Virus record (IMG/VR): IMGVR_UViG_3300006186_000001
Coordinates: 1 to 39,840 of that record
Length of the DNA: 39,840 nt
Strand: one strand, 5' to 3'
Source: a virus
Of the stretch, positions 1 to 5,935 are shown in pieces (the first letter of the stretch is position 1; each line of letters begins with the position of its first letter). The notes under the pieces were generated by a model. It saw only the letters and a program-made list of their open reading frames with translations, did not search any database and was not told the DNA's origin. The position numbers and the translations under genes are program-made.

Positions 1-14
1 ACTGAGTCAGGAAC
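1..14. repeat. 14-bp terminal overlap, left copy
   Basis: Bases 1-14 (ACTGAGTCAGGAAC) are identical to bases 39827-39840. Merging the two copies restores an uninterrupted reading frame, so this is best read as the closing overlap of a circular or circularly permuted genome. The core CTGAGTCAG is a short dyad. It lies inside a coding region, which fits an arbitrary opening point better than a packaging site. Confidence 0.85.
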
Positions 15-241
15 CATGTGGCGTCTTTGTTTGGATACCACGTACCTGAATCTCCTTCACATCCCTCATCTGCAAAATCGTTTGCTGCCGACTCGATATC
101 GAACGGCTCACCCGCCTTCGCCAGGTGGGCGTCAATGGCGTCTACATAGGTCCCTAGATTCCAAGAGGTGGCGACGACGCCACTGTTGATCTTTGAGCGC
201 ATATCTTCCGCCGCCTGCTCAAGCGTCATTTCTACTGACAT
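1..241 (-). CDS. Hypothetical protein spanning the genome join, N-terminal part
   Basis: ATG is at 239-241, overlapping the stop of the upstream 25-aa ORF as TAATG. The frame is open to base 1 and continues at the far end of the window. With the 14-bp terminal overlap merged, the product is 149 aa, stopping at 39618-39620. The N-terminal part is acidic, with many Ala, Asp and Glu and a W-Y-P stretch near residue 68. The C-terminal half has a V-A-W-Y-L-D motif near 101-106 and ends in charged, Ala/Pro-rich residues. No family is recognised. It sits in the leftward chain of small accessory genes. Confidence 0.75.
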   Translation of the reverse strand, partial: MSVEMTLEQAAEDMRSKINSGVVATSWNLGTYVDAIDAHLAKAGEPFDIESAANDFADEGCEGDSGTWYPNKDATWFLTQ

Positions 242-318
242 TATTTATTACTCCAAGGCGACCAGCACAGCATGAAAAAAAGGGTGAAGGTAAGAACGCA
301 TGTGGCGAGGTCGTTCAT
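241..318 (-). CDS. 25-aa membrane microprotein
   Basis: This is a tiny ORF (25 residues) coupled on both sides: its ATG overlaps the stop of the 84-aa gene (ATGA) and its TAA overlaps the ATG of the join-spanning gene (TAATG). It consists almost entirely of one hydrophobic segment, with L-T-F-T-L-F-F-M-L-C-W in the middle, a short N-terminal M-N-D and a polar end S-N-K, so it is probably a single-pass inner-membrane peptide. The double coupling and tight packing argue that it is translated. Its function is unknown. Confidence 0.5.
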   Translation of the reverse strand: MNDLATCVLTFTLFFMLCWSPWSNK

Positions 319-569
319 GTGGTCTCCTTGCGGGCTGCGTCGATAGCTTCGGCGAGAAACGCCTGAAGCTTTTCCTCCGTGATCACTTCCCCTTCGTGGT
401 GATCGATGAGATGGCATATGAATCGAGTCACGCTGATCTTCTCAGCGTCGTCCGCCGCCCGACGAAGTACATCAGCAAAGAATTTCAATTGACGACCAGT
501 TGGTAGACGATTTTCATCGAAAGCACCAGCCCATCCAAGCAACTGCTCCTGCGTATAGCGAGTGGTCAT
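315..569 (-). CDS. Hypothetical small accessory protein (84 aa)
   Basis: The ATG at 569 is preceded by a good GGAG ribosome site. The sequence has Q-E-Q-L-L-G-W-A-G near residues 7-15 and is helical and acidic towards its end (E-E-K-L-Q-A-F-L). It shows no signal peptide or membrane segment. It overlaps the next ORF by ATGA. I do not recognise a family. Its place in the leftward chain of small genes suggests an early host-takeover or accessory role, which is inference only. Confidence 0.75.
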   Translation of the reverse strand: MTTRYTQEQLLGWAGAFDENRLPTGRQLKFFADVLRRAADDAEKISVTRFICHLIDHHEGEVITEEKLQAFLAEAIDAARKETT

Positions 570-599
570 TTCAAAGCCTCCAAGGCAAGGCGAAGTCTG

Positions 600-887
600 T
601 TAATCAAGTCTTCGTCCGTAGGGCGCCCTTCGTAAAGCAACAGGATGAGAAGCCTCAACCAACTCCCTCACCCGAGCCTTGAGGGAGGCGAGTTCTTCCA
701 GCGTCCGATGGTATTCCGTGTAACCTTCTCGCTCTGTCTTGAGCAACGCTGCGTACTTTTCCTCAAGCGCCTTGTAGTCGGCGTGGGTGACGTAATGCAC
801 ATCAGGAACTTCAGCAAGAGTGTTGCCTACAGCGAATAATCGCCCTTTAATGCCAATGTAATACCTAACCACCTTGGATTCGTTCAT
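600..887 (-). CDS. Hypothetical protein with coiled-coil C-terminal half (95 aa)
   Basis: The first ~45 residues look like a small beta-rich domain (V-V-R-Y-Y-I-G-I-K-G). From about residue 38 the heptad-rich sequence (A-L-E-E-K-Y-A-A-L-L, then L-E-E-L-A-S-L-K-A-R-V-R-E-L) predicts a coiled coil. Its ATG overlaps the stop of the upstream 52-aa membrane protein (ATGA). The arrangement resembles other phage accessory proteins with a small N-terminal domain plus a coiled coil, including the 81-aa gene at 1042-1287. Function unknown. Confidence 0.7.
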   Translation of the reverse strand: MNESKVVRYYIGIKGRLFAVGNTLAEVPDVHYVTHADYKALEEKYAALLKTEREGYTEYHRTLEELASLKARVRELVEASHPVALRRAPYGRRLD

Positions 888-1042
888 GGCTTGTCCTCCG
901 GGTAAGGCCCTCGACCCTGCATCCAGTCGATGAACTTCCGCTCACGAGCCTGGCGACGCTTGTTGAGCTTGTGCTCTAGCACGAAGTAGCCTATGGCGAA
1001 GATGATGGTTACGATAGCGACGACTGTCCGCGTGGTTTCCAT
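884..1042 (-). CDS. 52-aa single-pass membrane protein
   Basis: This small ORF begins at the ATG at 1040-1042, overlapping the stop of the upstream gene as TGATG, and ends overlapping the next ATG (ATGA). Residues 5-22 are hydrophobic (T-V-V-A-I-V-T-I-I-F-A-I-G-Y-F-V-L), followed by a strongly basic stretch (K-L-N-K-R-R-Q-A-R-E-R-K) and a short tail with W-M-Q-G-R-G. By the positive-inside rule the C-terminus should face the cytoplasm. No family is recognised. Coupling on both sides supports translation. Confidence 0.65.
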   Translation of the reverse strand: METTRTVVAIVTIIFAIGYFVLEHKLNKRRQARERKFIDWMQGRGPYPEDKP

Positions 1043-1287
1043 CAATCACCCTCCCTCAGCGCGTTGCGGGCGATGACTTGACTGCGAGCATCGGCGTTTA
1101 GTCCGCGAGTAATTTCCACCAGAGCCTCACGAAGCCTAGCCACCTCAGCGGTGAGTTCGGCGATGCGGGCGTTGGCTTCGTCGTATGTGGTGTACGTTCC
1201 GGTCGGATTCTCGTGAGCCACGGTCTTGGCATACGACACGCCTGTCCCCAGCACTACGCGTTCGATGTGCACGTCATAGCGTTTCAT
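1042..1287 (-). CDS. Coiled-coil accessory protein, ELTAEVA type (81 aa)
   Basis: An N-terminal beta-like stretch (Y-D-V-H-I-E-R-V-V-L) leads into a heptad-containing helix R-I-A-E-L-T-A-E-V-A-R-L-R-E-A-L and ends I-A-R-N-A-L-R-E-G-D. The helix and tail are shared with the 64-aa gene at 2627-2821, and the two genes keep a 17-nt identical stretch (1142-1158 and 2730-2746), so they look paralogous. Its start overlaps the upstream gene by 14 nt. The role is unknown; such proteins are common in phage accessory regions. Confidence 0.72.
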   Translation of the reverse strand: MKRYDVHIERVVLGTGVSYAKTVAHENPTGTYTTYDEANARIAELTAEVARLREALVEITRGLNADARSQVIARNALREGD

Positions 1288-1624
1288 TCGGCATCCCCTC
1301 AGCTCGCGCGATGGCGGCTCGGATCTTTTTTAGCGATTTCTTCGCATCGTCAGATATGGTGTATGAACCCATTTGGATGGCGTATTCCTCCACCCATCCC
1401 TGCGCCTCCTTCAGCGCCTCAAGCAGATCCGGCGCCGAGGCTATGAGGCGGGCGACTTTTTCGCCACCTTTCCCATCCTCGTCCAGAGGCATGACGTCAG
1501 CGACGATACCCACCCCGTCTTTGCCCACAAGATAACCCTTGTGGTTTTCGCTACCGGAAAGTTTCGCCCGGTAAATCCACGGGCCGTCTTCCAATAACCC
1601 ATCCTTCCCGCCGTTCGTGGTCAT
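1274..1624 (-). CDS. Hypothetical phage protein with ARLIASAPDLLEALKEA motif (116 aa)
   Basis: The first half is beta-rich (W-I-Y-R-A-K near 16-21, G-Y-L-V-G-K). The middle carries A-R-L-I-A-S-A-P-D-L-L-E-A-L-K-E-A, a segment very widespread in small phage accessory proteins. The C-terminus is a charged helix. The ATG at 1624 overlaps the upstream stop by ATGA. The family is recognised by its motif but has no assigned biochemical function. No membrane or metal-binding features are seen. Confidence 0.78.
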   Translation of the reverse strand: MTTNGGKDGLLEDGPWIYRAKLSGSENHKGYLVGKDGVGIVADVMPLDEDGKGGEKVARLIASAPDLLEALKEAQGWVEEYAIQMGSYTISDDAKKSLKKIRAAIARAEGMPNETL

Positions 1625-1998
1625 GGGGTGCCTCCAGTCAAGTCCTCATCGACATAGCGACCCTTAATACCGCCGTGCAGGTCCAAAACAGACTGGACAA
1701 GTTCGGCAGGCACATACCCGTACACGGTATTTAGCGTGTCATCCTTGTCTTCCGCGTAATCATTGATTAGAGCGCCCATATCTTCCGAAGGGAAACCAAG
1801 CTCAAAGGCGAAATATCGAGGTTCGCCATTTTCTCTCGGCGTCGAGTAATGGCATCGGCTAGCTTGCACAGACACGTTGAAACCGTCATGGCAAACAAGA
1901 CGATGCGTAAAAAGCTCCGTGCCGTCTTCCCGGTTAGCGACAACCCAGTCACTTACATCCACCTTCCTCTCCCCGCCCATCGTGTCATTCGTGGTCAT
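1621..1998 (-). CDS. Hypothetical protein (125 aa)
   Basis: I chose the ATG at 1998 because it forms an ATGA overlap with the Lar-like gene upstream; a start 24 nt earlier is in frame but would overlap more. The protein is acidic, with mixed alpha/beta character and two Cys (one in L-V-C-H-D-G-F). The motif F-E-L-G-F-P-S-E-D-M is followed by an Asp-rich region, then V-P-A-E-L-V-Q-S-V-L. No family is recognised. It belongs to the early leftward accessory chain. Confidence 0.72.
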   Translation of the reverse strand: MTTNDTMGGERKVDVSDWVVANREDGTELFTHRLVCHDGFNVSVQASRCHYSTPRENGEPRYFAFELGFPSEDMGALINDYAEDKDDTLNTVYGYVPAELVQSVLDLHGGIKGRYVDEDLTGGTP

Positions 1999-2198
1999 GC
2001 CATGGCTCCCATCAGTGCCCACTCATCCTGGGCCTTATCAAATGATTCGTGCTTCTCGGTGCTAACGCCACAGGATACGATGTCGCGGCATTCGATCCAA
2101 TGACTTTCGTGCTGTGTGACGTGCTGGGATACCGTTCCGCATCGTGGGCAACGGCCCAAAGATCCGGCGTGGGGGATGACGCGCTGAAACGGGTTCAT
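1995..2198 (-). CDS. Lar-like zinc-ribbon protein (67 aa), possible anti-restriction
   Basis: The layout is C-P-R-C-G near residues 17-21, a basic/polar stretch with H-W-I-E-C-R-D, a second Cys pair (I-E-C and V-S-C-G), and a helical end with K-A-Q-D-E-W-A. This matches the plan of Lar-family restriction-alleviation proteins (CPxCG, then ..W..C..CG.., then a K/A..W helix), which in Rac prophage and other phages modulate type I restriction. The start at 2198 gives an ATGA overlap. Assignment rests on motif spacing only; anti-restriction activity is inference. Confidence 0.6.
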   Translation of the reverse strand: MNPFQRVIPHAGSLGRCPRCGTVSQHVTQHESHWIECRDIVSCGVSTEKHESFDKAQDEWALMGAMA

Positions 2199-2437
2199 CG
2201 TGAGTCCCTCATCCAATCGTTAGCCCACTGACGGGCGCGGAGTGCGTTTCGAAGGTAGGACAGCGCCATCAGTGAGTCACCGCTGTCTCGCATGGCCTTG
2301 GCGGAACTCAGGCACTGATGTGCAAGTCGGCGGGAGTCTTTTGCCAGGCGACGCCATTCGGCTTTCTCTGAGGGTATTCCAGCGGCTTCCAGAGTCAGTT
2401 CACACATCGCTTTGGCCCATCCAGTAAAGGTATTCAT
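2195..2437 (-). CDS. Helical hypothetical protein (80 aa)
   Basis: Starting at the ATG at 2437, the protein is predicted to be all-helical: G-W-A-K-A-M-C-E-L-T-L-E, then many Arg/Ala (L-A-K-D-S-R-R-L-A-H-Q), ending W-A-N-D-W-M. It overlaps the upstream gene by 38 nt; an upstream in-frame ATG would overlap it even more. A high content of Arg, Ser and Ala suggests a soluble helical bundle. No family is recognised. Confidence 0.6.
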   Translation of the reverse strand: MNTFTGWAKAMCELTLEAAGIPSEKAEWRRLAKDSRRLAHQCLSSAKAMRDSGDSLMALSYLRNALRARQWANDWMRDSR

Positions 2438-2630
2438 CGTCTTTCTGGTCTTGACGAACGTCCTGCTCGTAGATCGTATATGACACATCAAGGATGTCTT
2501 CCGGCGTCGGATCGTCCACGCCTTGGTTGAACCAGTATTCCCTGGCGCGATCCTCGATGTCGGACGGGATGCCGTTGTGGAATGGATCGGCTTCGGGGTG
2601 GCGGAGGTCGTGGGAGAGTTGGCCTTTCAT
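2400..2630 (-). CDS. Acidic hypothetical protein (76 aa)
   Basis: I chose the ATG at 2630 because it makes an ATGA overlap with the coiled-coil gene upstream; in-frame starts further upstream lie inside that gene. The protein is strongly acidic, with D-P-T-P-E-D-I-L-D, then D-V-R-Q-D-Q-K-D-D-E-Y-L-Y-W-M-G. Acidic, DNA-mimic-like composition is common in phage anti-host proteins, but nothing specific is recognised here. Confidence 0.6.
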   Translation of the reverse strand: MKGQLSHDLRHPEADPFHNGIPSDIEDRAREYWFNQGVDDPTPEDILDVSYTIYEQDVRQDQKDDEYLYWMGQSDV

Positions 2631-2821
2631 GGGGATGAATCCTTGAGGGCGTTGCGGGCAATGTCGGCAAGCCATGCGTTGATATCCTTGCTGTTGGCTA
2701 TGCACCCAAGCGCCTTTCTGTACTTCGCTACCTCAGCGGTGAGTTCACCAATGCGGCCTATGGCTTCCATCAAACTTAAATTGATGTTCTGGCTGCTCAT
2801 CACTTCTACCTTTTTGTTCAT
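2627..2821 (-). CDS. Coiled-coil accessory protein, second ELTAEVA paralogue (64 aa)
   Basis: The start at 2821 overlaps the stop of the membrane-peptide gene (ATGA). The helix R-I-G-E-L-T-A-E-V-A-K-Y-R-K-A-L and the end I-A-R-N-A-L-K match the gene at 1042-1287, including a 17-nt identical DNA stretch, so one likely arose from the other by duplication or recombination. The N-terminus differs (M-N-K-K-V-E-V). It is probably a small oligomerising protein of unknown role. Confidence 0.68.
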   Translation of the reverse strand: MNKKVEVMSSQNINLSLMEAIGRIGELTAEVAKYRKALGCIANSKDINAWLADIARNALKDSSP

Positions 2822-2958
2822 GCCCCAATCCCCCATAGCACGAACTGAAGACCAAGGTACGTCACCACCTCAACGCCGAGGCACCAGAAGATCCCCTTGA
2901 CGACGCCCCAGTCCTCGCCTTCCTTGCGAAGCCTTTCGAACATATCGATCTGATTCAT
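2818..2958 (-). CDS. 46-aa membrane-associated peptide
   Basis: The ORF starts at 2956-2958 after a GAGGGTG ribosome site and is the first gene after the palindromic element at 2981-3018. The N-terminus is charged (F-E-R-L-R-K-E-G-E-D-W). From about residue 19 it is hydrophobic (V-V-K-G-I-F-W-C-L-G-V-E-V-V, then L-G-L-Q-F-V-L-W-G-I-G-A), so it is likely one membrane helix with the C-terminus buried or outside. It is coupled to the next gene by ATGA. No family is recognised. Confidence 0.6.
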   Translation of the reverse strand: MNQIDMFERLRKEGEDWGVVKGIFWCLGVEVVTYLGLQFVLWGIGA

Positions 2959-2980
2959 CACATCACCCTCATCGCGTGTT

Positions 2981-3018
2981 GGTAGGGCTAGATTGCCCTA
3001 CCCTTAGGCGCGTGTCAA
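2981..3018 (-). promoter_or_regulatory. Inverted repeat with adjacent TTGACA, candidate operator or internal promoter
   Basis: GGTAGGGC (2981-2988) and GCCCTACC (2995-3002) form a perfect 8-bp inverted repeat around TAGATT. On the minus strand, TTGACA (3013-3018) lies 18 nt before the 6-base centre. The early promoter at 6.4 kb has the same plan (TTGACA, 17 nt, hexamer flanked by GGTAGG/CCTACC-type arms), and similarity extends past the arms. The minus-strand -10 here is poor (AATCTA), so an operator is more certain than a promoter. The hairpin has no U-run and is unlikely to be an intrinsic terminator. Confidence 0.5.
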
Positions 3019-3395
3019 CAGGTATTTTCAATTATTTTTCGGGCATCCTCGACAGACCTGGCAACCCCGGCTCGGCAACCCATGGAGCGTAGGAACTCAA
3101 GGAATTTGACCTGTTCCGGCCTGACACGTCCCGTCGCATCTTTGACCTCCACGAATACCGGGACGGTGCCTGTATCGGTCACGGTGAACCCTGTCAGATC
3201 AGGCCATCCCTCTGGCATGCCGTGAAGCGGCCTGGCCGTGGCGAGCGTTACCGTGCCTCTCACATTGGAAACCAAGCGGCCAGCCCAGCCCATACCAGCG
3301 TTCGTACGCCAAAGCCGCGTAGGACCTTTGGAGCACTCCGCCATGATTTCAGCCTGGATCTGCGCCTCCGTCTTACCGCCTCCGCTTAAGCTCAT
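3015..3395 (-). CDS. VRR-NUC (PD-D/ExK) nuclease (126 aa)
   Basis: This is a stand-alone virus-type replication-repair nuclease domain. Visible catalytic residues follow the family pattern: an early Glu/Gln helix (T-E-A-Q-I-Q-A-E-I), G-W-P-D-L near 63-67 with Asp66, then V-F-V-E-V-K at 80-85 (Glu83, Lys85) and a Gln-containing helix R-P-E-Q-V-K-F-L (Gln95). The size is typical of phage VRR-NUC proteins, which cut branched DNA and can act as junction resolvases. It lies beside the helicase at 4160-5674, which suggests joint work on recombination or replication intermediates. The promoter-like TTGACA on the minus strand overlaps its stop codon. Confidence 0.87.
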   Translation of the reverse strand: MSLSGGGKTEAQIQAEIMAECSKGPTRLWRTNAGMGWAGRLVSNVRGTVTLATARPLHGMPEGWPDLTGFTVTDTGTVPVFVEVKDATGRVRPEQVKFLEFLRSMGCRAGVARSVEDARKIIENTC

Positions 3396-3501
3396 CCCGA
3401 ATCGCCTTCTTTTGAATGATCAACAGATTCCGCTCTCGGTCCAGCACAGACAGGCTGGATTTCAGCGTGTTAAGTTGCAGAGACAGTTCCAGTGTCGGCA
3501 T
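3373..3501 (-). CDS. 42-aa coiled-coil peptide
   Basis: The ORF runs from ATG at 3499-3501 to TAA at 3373-3375, filling the gap between the 88-aa gene and the nuclease and overlapping both. It is entirely helical with regular Leu spacing (L-E-L-S-L-Q-L-N-T-L, then L-S-V-L-D-R-E-R-N-L-L) and a basic end (E-L-K-R-R-R). An AAGG motif lies close upstream. The good coiled-coil periodicity and the otherwise empty gap favour a real gene, but there is no family match. Confidence 0.5.
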   Translation of the reverse strand: MPTLELSLQLNTLKSSLSVLDRERNLLIIQKKAIRDELKRRR

Positions 3502-3736
3502 GTCCCTTAGCGATTTCTTCTCGCTTGACGTACTCATCGGCCTCACCCTTAAGTTCGTTAATGGCGGTCAACCGGCAGGCGTCGGTGTTCTTGACGTCTC
3601 GTCGGGCTGAAAGGAACGTGTTACATCGGACCAGCCATAGTTCGTAGTCGATCCTCCCACCGATATTCACCCGGCAGATCGAGAATCGACCGTCTTGGGA
3701 CTTCACGGCGTAGTCGTTGTGGCGGGGCCAGATCAT
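3470..3736 (-). CDS. Hypothetical protein (88 aa)
   Basis: The N-terminal half looks beta-rich, with an F-S-I-C-R-V-N motif and Y-E-L-W-L-V-R-C-N. The C-terminal half is helical and acidic (A-I-N-E-L-K-G-E-A-D-E-Y). There are three Cys but no paired CxxC. The ATG at 3736 overlaps the stop of the two-helix membrane protein (ATGA). No family is recognised. Confidence 0.65.
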   Translation of the reverse strand: MIWPRHNDYAVKSQDGRFSICRVNIGGRIDYELWLVRCNTFLSARRDVKNTDACRLTAINELKGEADEYVKREEIAKGHADTGTVSAT

Positions 3737-3900
3737 TTTTTAACCACCATCCATACGGTGTAGTACAGCCATGCCATGGCCGGGACGAAGGAAAGTGCAA
3801 GGCTATACGGCTGCGGCACATAAACGATCAGGCAAGCCCAACCAGCAATAGCCAATAGCAACCCCGTCCCGTACAAAAATACCTTTATCGGTGTACTCAT
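3733..3900 (-). CDS. 55-aa membrane protein with two predicted helices
   Basis: It is coupled to both neighbours (ATGA at 3897-3900 and 3733-3736). Residues ~7-27 (V-F-L-Y-G-T-G-L-L-L-A-I-A-G-W-A-C-L-I-V-Y) and ~33-51 (L-A-L-S-F-V-P-A-M-A-W-L-Y-Y-T-V-W-M-V-V) are hydrophobic, with a short Pro-containing turn between and a K-K end. This is a helical hairpin inserted in the inner membrane. It lies far from the lysis cassette, so a holin role is unlikely. Its function could be host membrane interference (inference). Confidence 0.65.
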   Translation of the reverse strand: MSTPIKVFLYGTGLLLAIAGWACLIVYVPQPYSLALSFVPAMAWLYYTVWMVVKK

Positions 3901-4160
3901 ACCGGCCTCCCATAATCTTTCAGTTTTTCTTCTTCTTCTTTTTCAAGAAGATATTTCTTCAAAAATGCATCCTTTAAAGCTATGGCGATAATTTCTGAAT
4001 CTGTGCGTCGATGTTCATCTGGGGTATGCCACCACCAAAAATTACCGTTTTTTGCCGAATCAATGCCTAAGTACTCAAAACCAGAAGGGTTTATCCACCT
4101 CCATCTCCATCGCCTAACTCCGAATTTTCCATCCTTGAACCTAACCACTTTTACGCGCAT
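3897..4160 (-). CDS. Hypothetical protein, AT-richer gene (87 aa)
   Basis: The ATG at 4160 overlaps the helicase stop (TGATG). The N-terminus is basic and aromatic (V-R-R-W-R-W-R-W-I), with a Trp cluster F-W-W-W-H-T-P in the middle. A charged helix ends in E-K-E-E-E-E-K-L-K-D-Y-G-R. The DNA is visibly richer in A/T than the flanking helicase gene, which hints at separate origin. No family is recognised. Confidence 0.65.
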   Translation of the reverse strand: MRVKVVRFKDGKFGVRRWRWRWINPSGFEYLGIDSAKNGNFWWWHTPDEHRRTDSEIIAIALKDAFLKKYLLEKEEEEKLKDYGRPV

Positions 4161-5674
4161 CACCCACCCTCCAAATACGAATCCAACTGCTTAGGCTTCC
4201 ACTGCATGTACTCGCGTAGCACTGAGTGGTCACCCCGTTTCTCGGCCAGTTCGCGGACCGACGCGCGCTTGAACGCCTTCTCTTTGCGTGCCGCTTCGAT
4301 GTGCTCGGCGCGGCCACGTGAGTATTTCAACTTCTCGACCATTTCATCGACGGTACGTGCTGCGGCCTGGTCTTTCTTCTGAGCGGATCGGATGGCTTCT
4401 AGGTCTAGCCGTTCCAGCGAAGCCGCCGCGTCTACCTCGATCTCTTTCCTGACCTTTACTTTCTTAGGCTCTCCACACGACTTGCAAATCGCGTAGGCCG
4501 CTGAATTTGCGGTGTGGCACCGTCCGCACTCCCACAGCGCCAAGGGCTTCTCTGATTGACGCCTACGTCGTCCTTCAAGGGACCACTCCCGTGGATCATC
4601 AGGCCTTCCATGCTTTGGCACCCACTCAGGTCCGTTCCAACCGCCCACGTTGCCAACGTGGTCGAGGATGGTGCATGAACTCTTGCCCATCTCGGAGCGA
4701 AGACCACGGCCCAAGCTTTGAAGATATACCACGATGGACTCAGTAGGGCGTAGTTGTTGAATTGCCCCGACTCCTTTGACATCGAGGCCTTCCAAAAAAA
4801 GGTTGACGCTTGATATCCCGTCAAGTTTGCCCTGTTCAAAATCATGCAGGGCCGACCGAATGTCTTTTCTATCTGAAGCACCGTCAAGGTGTACACACCT
4901 GATCTCTTCATTCCTATAAGCCTCCGCCACACGTTCAGAAACAGCAATCGTCGGTGCAAATGTCAGAAACCGTCGACCCATGGCATGCGATTTATACTCA
5001 GCCACCGCATCGCCCATGATCTTTCGGTCGTTCATCATCTGGCCGACGTCGTTTAGGTCGAACTCGCCCTTAGAGTTATGCTTGGCGGTTGAAAAATCCC
5101 CGGATCCTGGAGAGAGGAAGATTTCGAAAGGGCACAACCCTTCGCCAGGATGACCACGATTCCATTCGATAAGTTCAGCCATGGAAGCCCCGGAGACAAT
5201 CGTTTCAAAGTAAGCGTCCAAGCCTGTGCCGTCCGGGCGCTCCGGGGTCGCGGTAAGCCCCAAGAATTTCGCCTTGGGATACAGTTCGAAAAGCTTGGCC
5301 CAAGTGGTCGCGCTGGCATGGTGTGCCTCATCTAGGATGATCCAGTCAGGCGGCTTTAGCGCATCGATCCGATTGCGCAATACTCCCAGGCTACAAACCA
5401 GCACATTATGCCTAGGATCAGGATGACGTCCCGTAGCAACAAGGCCATGCCGAACGCCACATTCCCTAAGCTTCGCGCTAGCCTGCTCAAGGAGGAACGA
5501 CTTATGGCACACGAACCAGACTTGTTTTCCACGTTCGGCGAGGCCCTTGACTATGAAGGACGCAATAGCCGTCTTCCCGAAACCAGTCGGGCATGACGCG
5601 ATGATTCTGTCATATCGCTTGAACTCTTTGCGCAGCGATTCGATGATCGGCCATTGGTATTGGCGTAGTTCCAA
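4160..5674 (-). CDS. Superfamily 2 DEAD/DEAH helicase with C-terminal zinc ribbon (504 aa)
   Basis: An ATP-dependent helicase of the SSL2/RAD25-like type. Motif I is C-P-T-G-F-G-K-T at 28-35. Motif II is L-D-E-A-H at 114-118. Motif III-like L-T-A-T-P-E-R follows near 148. A helicase C-domain has motif VI-like Q-S-L-G-R-G-L-R. After the motor is W-E-C-G-R-C with a second C-K-S-C, a four-Cys zinc ribbon, then a charged helical tail. The start is TTG at 5672-5674, supported by AAGGAG seven bases upstream. Such phage helicases act in recombination-dependent replication; the VRR-NUC neighbour fits this. Confidence 0.9.
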   Translation of the reverse strand: MELRQYQWPIIESLRKEFKRYDRIIASCPTGFGKTAIASFIVKGLAERGKQVWFVCHKSFLLEQASAKLRECGVRHGLVATGRHPDPRHNVLVCSLGVLRNRIDALKPPDWIILDEAHHASATTWAKLFELYPKAKFLGLTATPERPDGTGLDAYFETIVSGASMAELIEWNRGHPGEGLCPFEIFLSPGSGDFSTAKHNSKGEFDLNDVGQMMNDRKIMGDAVAEYKSHAMGRRFLTFAPTIAVSERVAEAYRNEEIRCVHLDGASDRKDIRSALHDFEQGKLDGISSVNLFLEGLDVKGVGAIQQLRPTESIVVYLQSLGRGLRSEMGKSSCTILDHVGNVGGWNGPEWVPKHGRPDDPREWSLEGRRRRQSEKPLALWECGRCHTANSAAYAICKSCGEPKKVKVRKEIEVDAAASLERLDLEAIRSAQKKDQAAARTVDEMVEKLKYSRGRAEHIEAARKEKAFKRASVRELAEKRGDHSVLREYMQWKPKQLDSYLEGG

Positions 5675-5677
5675 TGG

Positions 5678-5935
5678 TCACTCCTTGGTTCCATGTGGAA
5701 CATCAAAAAATCCTGGCAATTCCATCCAGTGAGTAACGTTTTCAAGAACGCAGTAAACACCTCCTCTTTCTGTTTGAGCAAACCTAAGATCGCTACACCA
5801 AGTCCAATGCTCGACGGTATCCATACCTGATTTCCATGCCTTGGCAATAGCCGGAACGTCTTCGCCTCCCACTCTTACCAATAACCACACATCGACGGGA
5901 GCGGTATTGACCGGGTTCCATTTTCGATCATTCAT
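5678..5935 (-). CDS. DUF551-like small protein (85 aa)
   Basis: The start at 5935 gives W-N-P-V-N-T-A-P-V-D-V-W-L-L-V at the N-terminus and V-T-H-W-M-E-L-P-G near the end. This is the W..(I/V)..AP.....L/V ... THWM.LP signature of DUF551-like phage proteins. A second member is at 38726-38971. Function is unknown; the family is frequent among small early phage genes. The stop lies just before the helicase and forms part of its ribosome site (AAGGAGTGA). Confidence 0.72.
   Translation of the reverse strand: MNDRKWNPVNTAPVDVWLLVRVGGEDVPAIAKAWKSGMDTVEHWTWCSDLRFAQTERGGVYCVLENVTHWMELPGFFDVPHGTKE

Noticed and set aside
2981-3002. Intrinsic terminator after the VRR-NUC gene
   Set aside because: The 8-bp stem has no U-run on either strand; the match to the 6.4-kb dyad favours an operator.
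3621-3821. 66-aa minus-strand frame
   Set aside because: It overlaps two better supported coupled genes (3470-3736 and 3733-3900) in another frame and is Arg/Pro-rich.
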